From Aquirhabdus sp. (GTDB lineage Bacteria > Pseudomonadota > Gammaproteobacteria > Pseudomonadales > Moraxellaceae): DNA of 23,046 nt. Shown here piece after piece: positions 22,865 through 23,046 of the stretch. Positions within the stretch are counted from its first letter, which is position 1. Each line of letters begins with the position of its first letter. The notes under the pieces were generated by a model, which saw only the letters and a program-made list of their open reading frames with translations, was not told where the DNA came from and made no database searches. Both the position numbers and the translations under genes were made by a program. The stretch is taken from assembly GCA_030150135.1 (NCBI GenBank), contig JASLGO010000034.1, positions 1 through 23,046 on the forward strand, written 5' to 3'.

Positions 22865-22990
22865 CTCCTTCCCCTTCAAGGGGAAGGCTGGGATGGGGAT
22901 GGTTTTATCATAAAATCAGAACCATCCCCTTCTCTTGCGCTAGGGCAAAGCAGTGCTTTGCTTTTTCCTAGCCCCCTTGAAGGGGAAGAC
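22865..22990. repeat. Long palindromic repeat of the CCTTCCCCTTCAAGGGGAAG type
   Basis: The left arm (22865-22907) carries the palindrome CCTTCCCCTTCAAGGGGAAG, then a GGGATGGGGATGGTT stretch. A loop of about 12 bases follows, and the right arm (22919-22988) returns AACCATCCCC and CCCTTGAAGGGGAAG. The right arm is interrupted by about 37 bases (about 22931-22967) holding a nested hairpin GCAAAGC-AGT-GCTTTGC. The general plan (long arms with a small palindrome inside, interrupted right arm) parallels the repeats flanking the DUF559 gene, with a different core sequence. Confidence 0.75.
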
Positions 22991-23046
22991 TTCAAAGCAA
23001 AACCAATGAAAAATCCATTTCAACTCACCTTCACATAGCCTAAAAA

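Overview
The window carries 18 protein-coding genes of ordinary chromosomal type, one of them cut by the left edge, with short intergenic gaps. I see no rRNA, tRNA, CRISPR array, prophage or intact insertion sequence. The protein set (DksA, GluQ, CpdA, Psd, Tag, YbaK, YgiQ, UbiK, ComM, NrdR, AmtB/GlnK) points to a gammaproteobacterium. Moderate GC content, a murD-ftsW pair standing outside a full division/cell-wall cluster, and the cpdA-dksA-gluQ and glnK-amtB/ubiK-comM groupings suggest the Moraxellaceae (relatives of Acinetobacter). That placement is inference, not proof.

Layout. 1-1859 (+): a Kef-type potassium/proton antiporter (5' end missing) and a RidA-family protein. 1958-2797 (-): phosphatidylserine decarboxylase. 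2963-4033 (+): tag and ybaK. 4040-4731: a small DUF559 (Vsr-like nuclease fold) gene bracketed by two direct copies of a long palindromic repeat. 4737-8507 (-): ygiQ radical-SAM gene and an outer-membrane beta-barrel gene. 8977-11414 (+): cpdA, dksA and gluQ. 11488-14934 (-): ribE (riboflavin synthase), murD, ftsW. 15273-15731 (+): an RcnB-like periplasmic protein. 15847-17410 (-): nrdR-ribD overlapping pair. 17584-19475 (-): glnK-amtB ammonium module. 19981-21907 (+): ubiK and comM. 22115-22840 (+): alpha/beta hydrolase. The right edge holds another palindromic repeat.

Functional threads. Riboflavin synthesis is represented by ribD and ribE, now separated by an oppositely oriented rcnB-like gene. 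Peptidoglycan synthesis and septation by murD-ftsW. Nitrogen sensing and uptake by glnK-amtB, with a candidate sigma-54 promoter. Global regulation by cpdA (cAMP breakdown) and dksA (stringent response). DNA repair and uptake by tag and comM.

The genes are mostly textbook; the unexplained structure is in the gaps. Two palindromic repeat classes are present: GTAG-headed REP/REPIN-like hairpins at three sites, and longer palindromes of the CCCTCTTTCTCTAAAGAGGG or CCTTCCCCTTCAAGGGGAAG type, one of which brackets the DUF559 gene. The latter arrangement is the best candidate for an incompletely described mobile system, but nothing here proves mobility.
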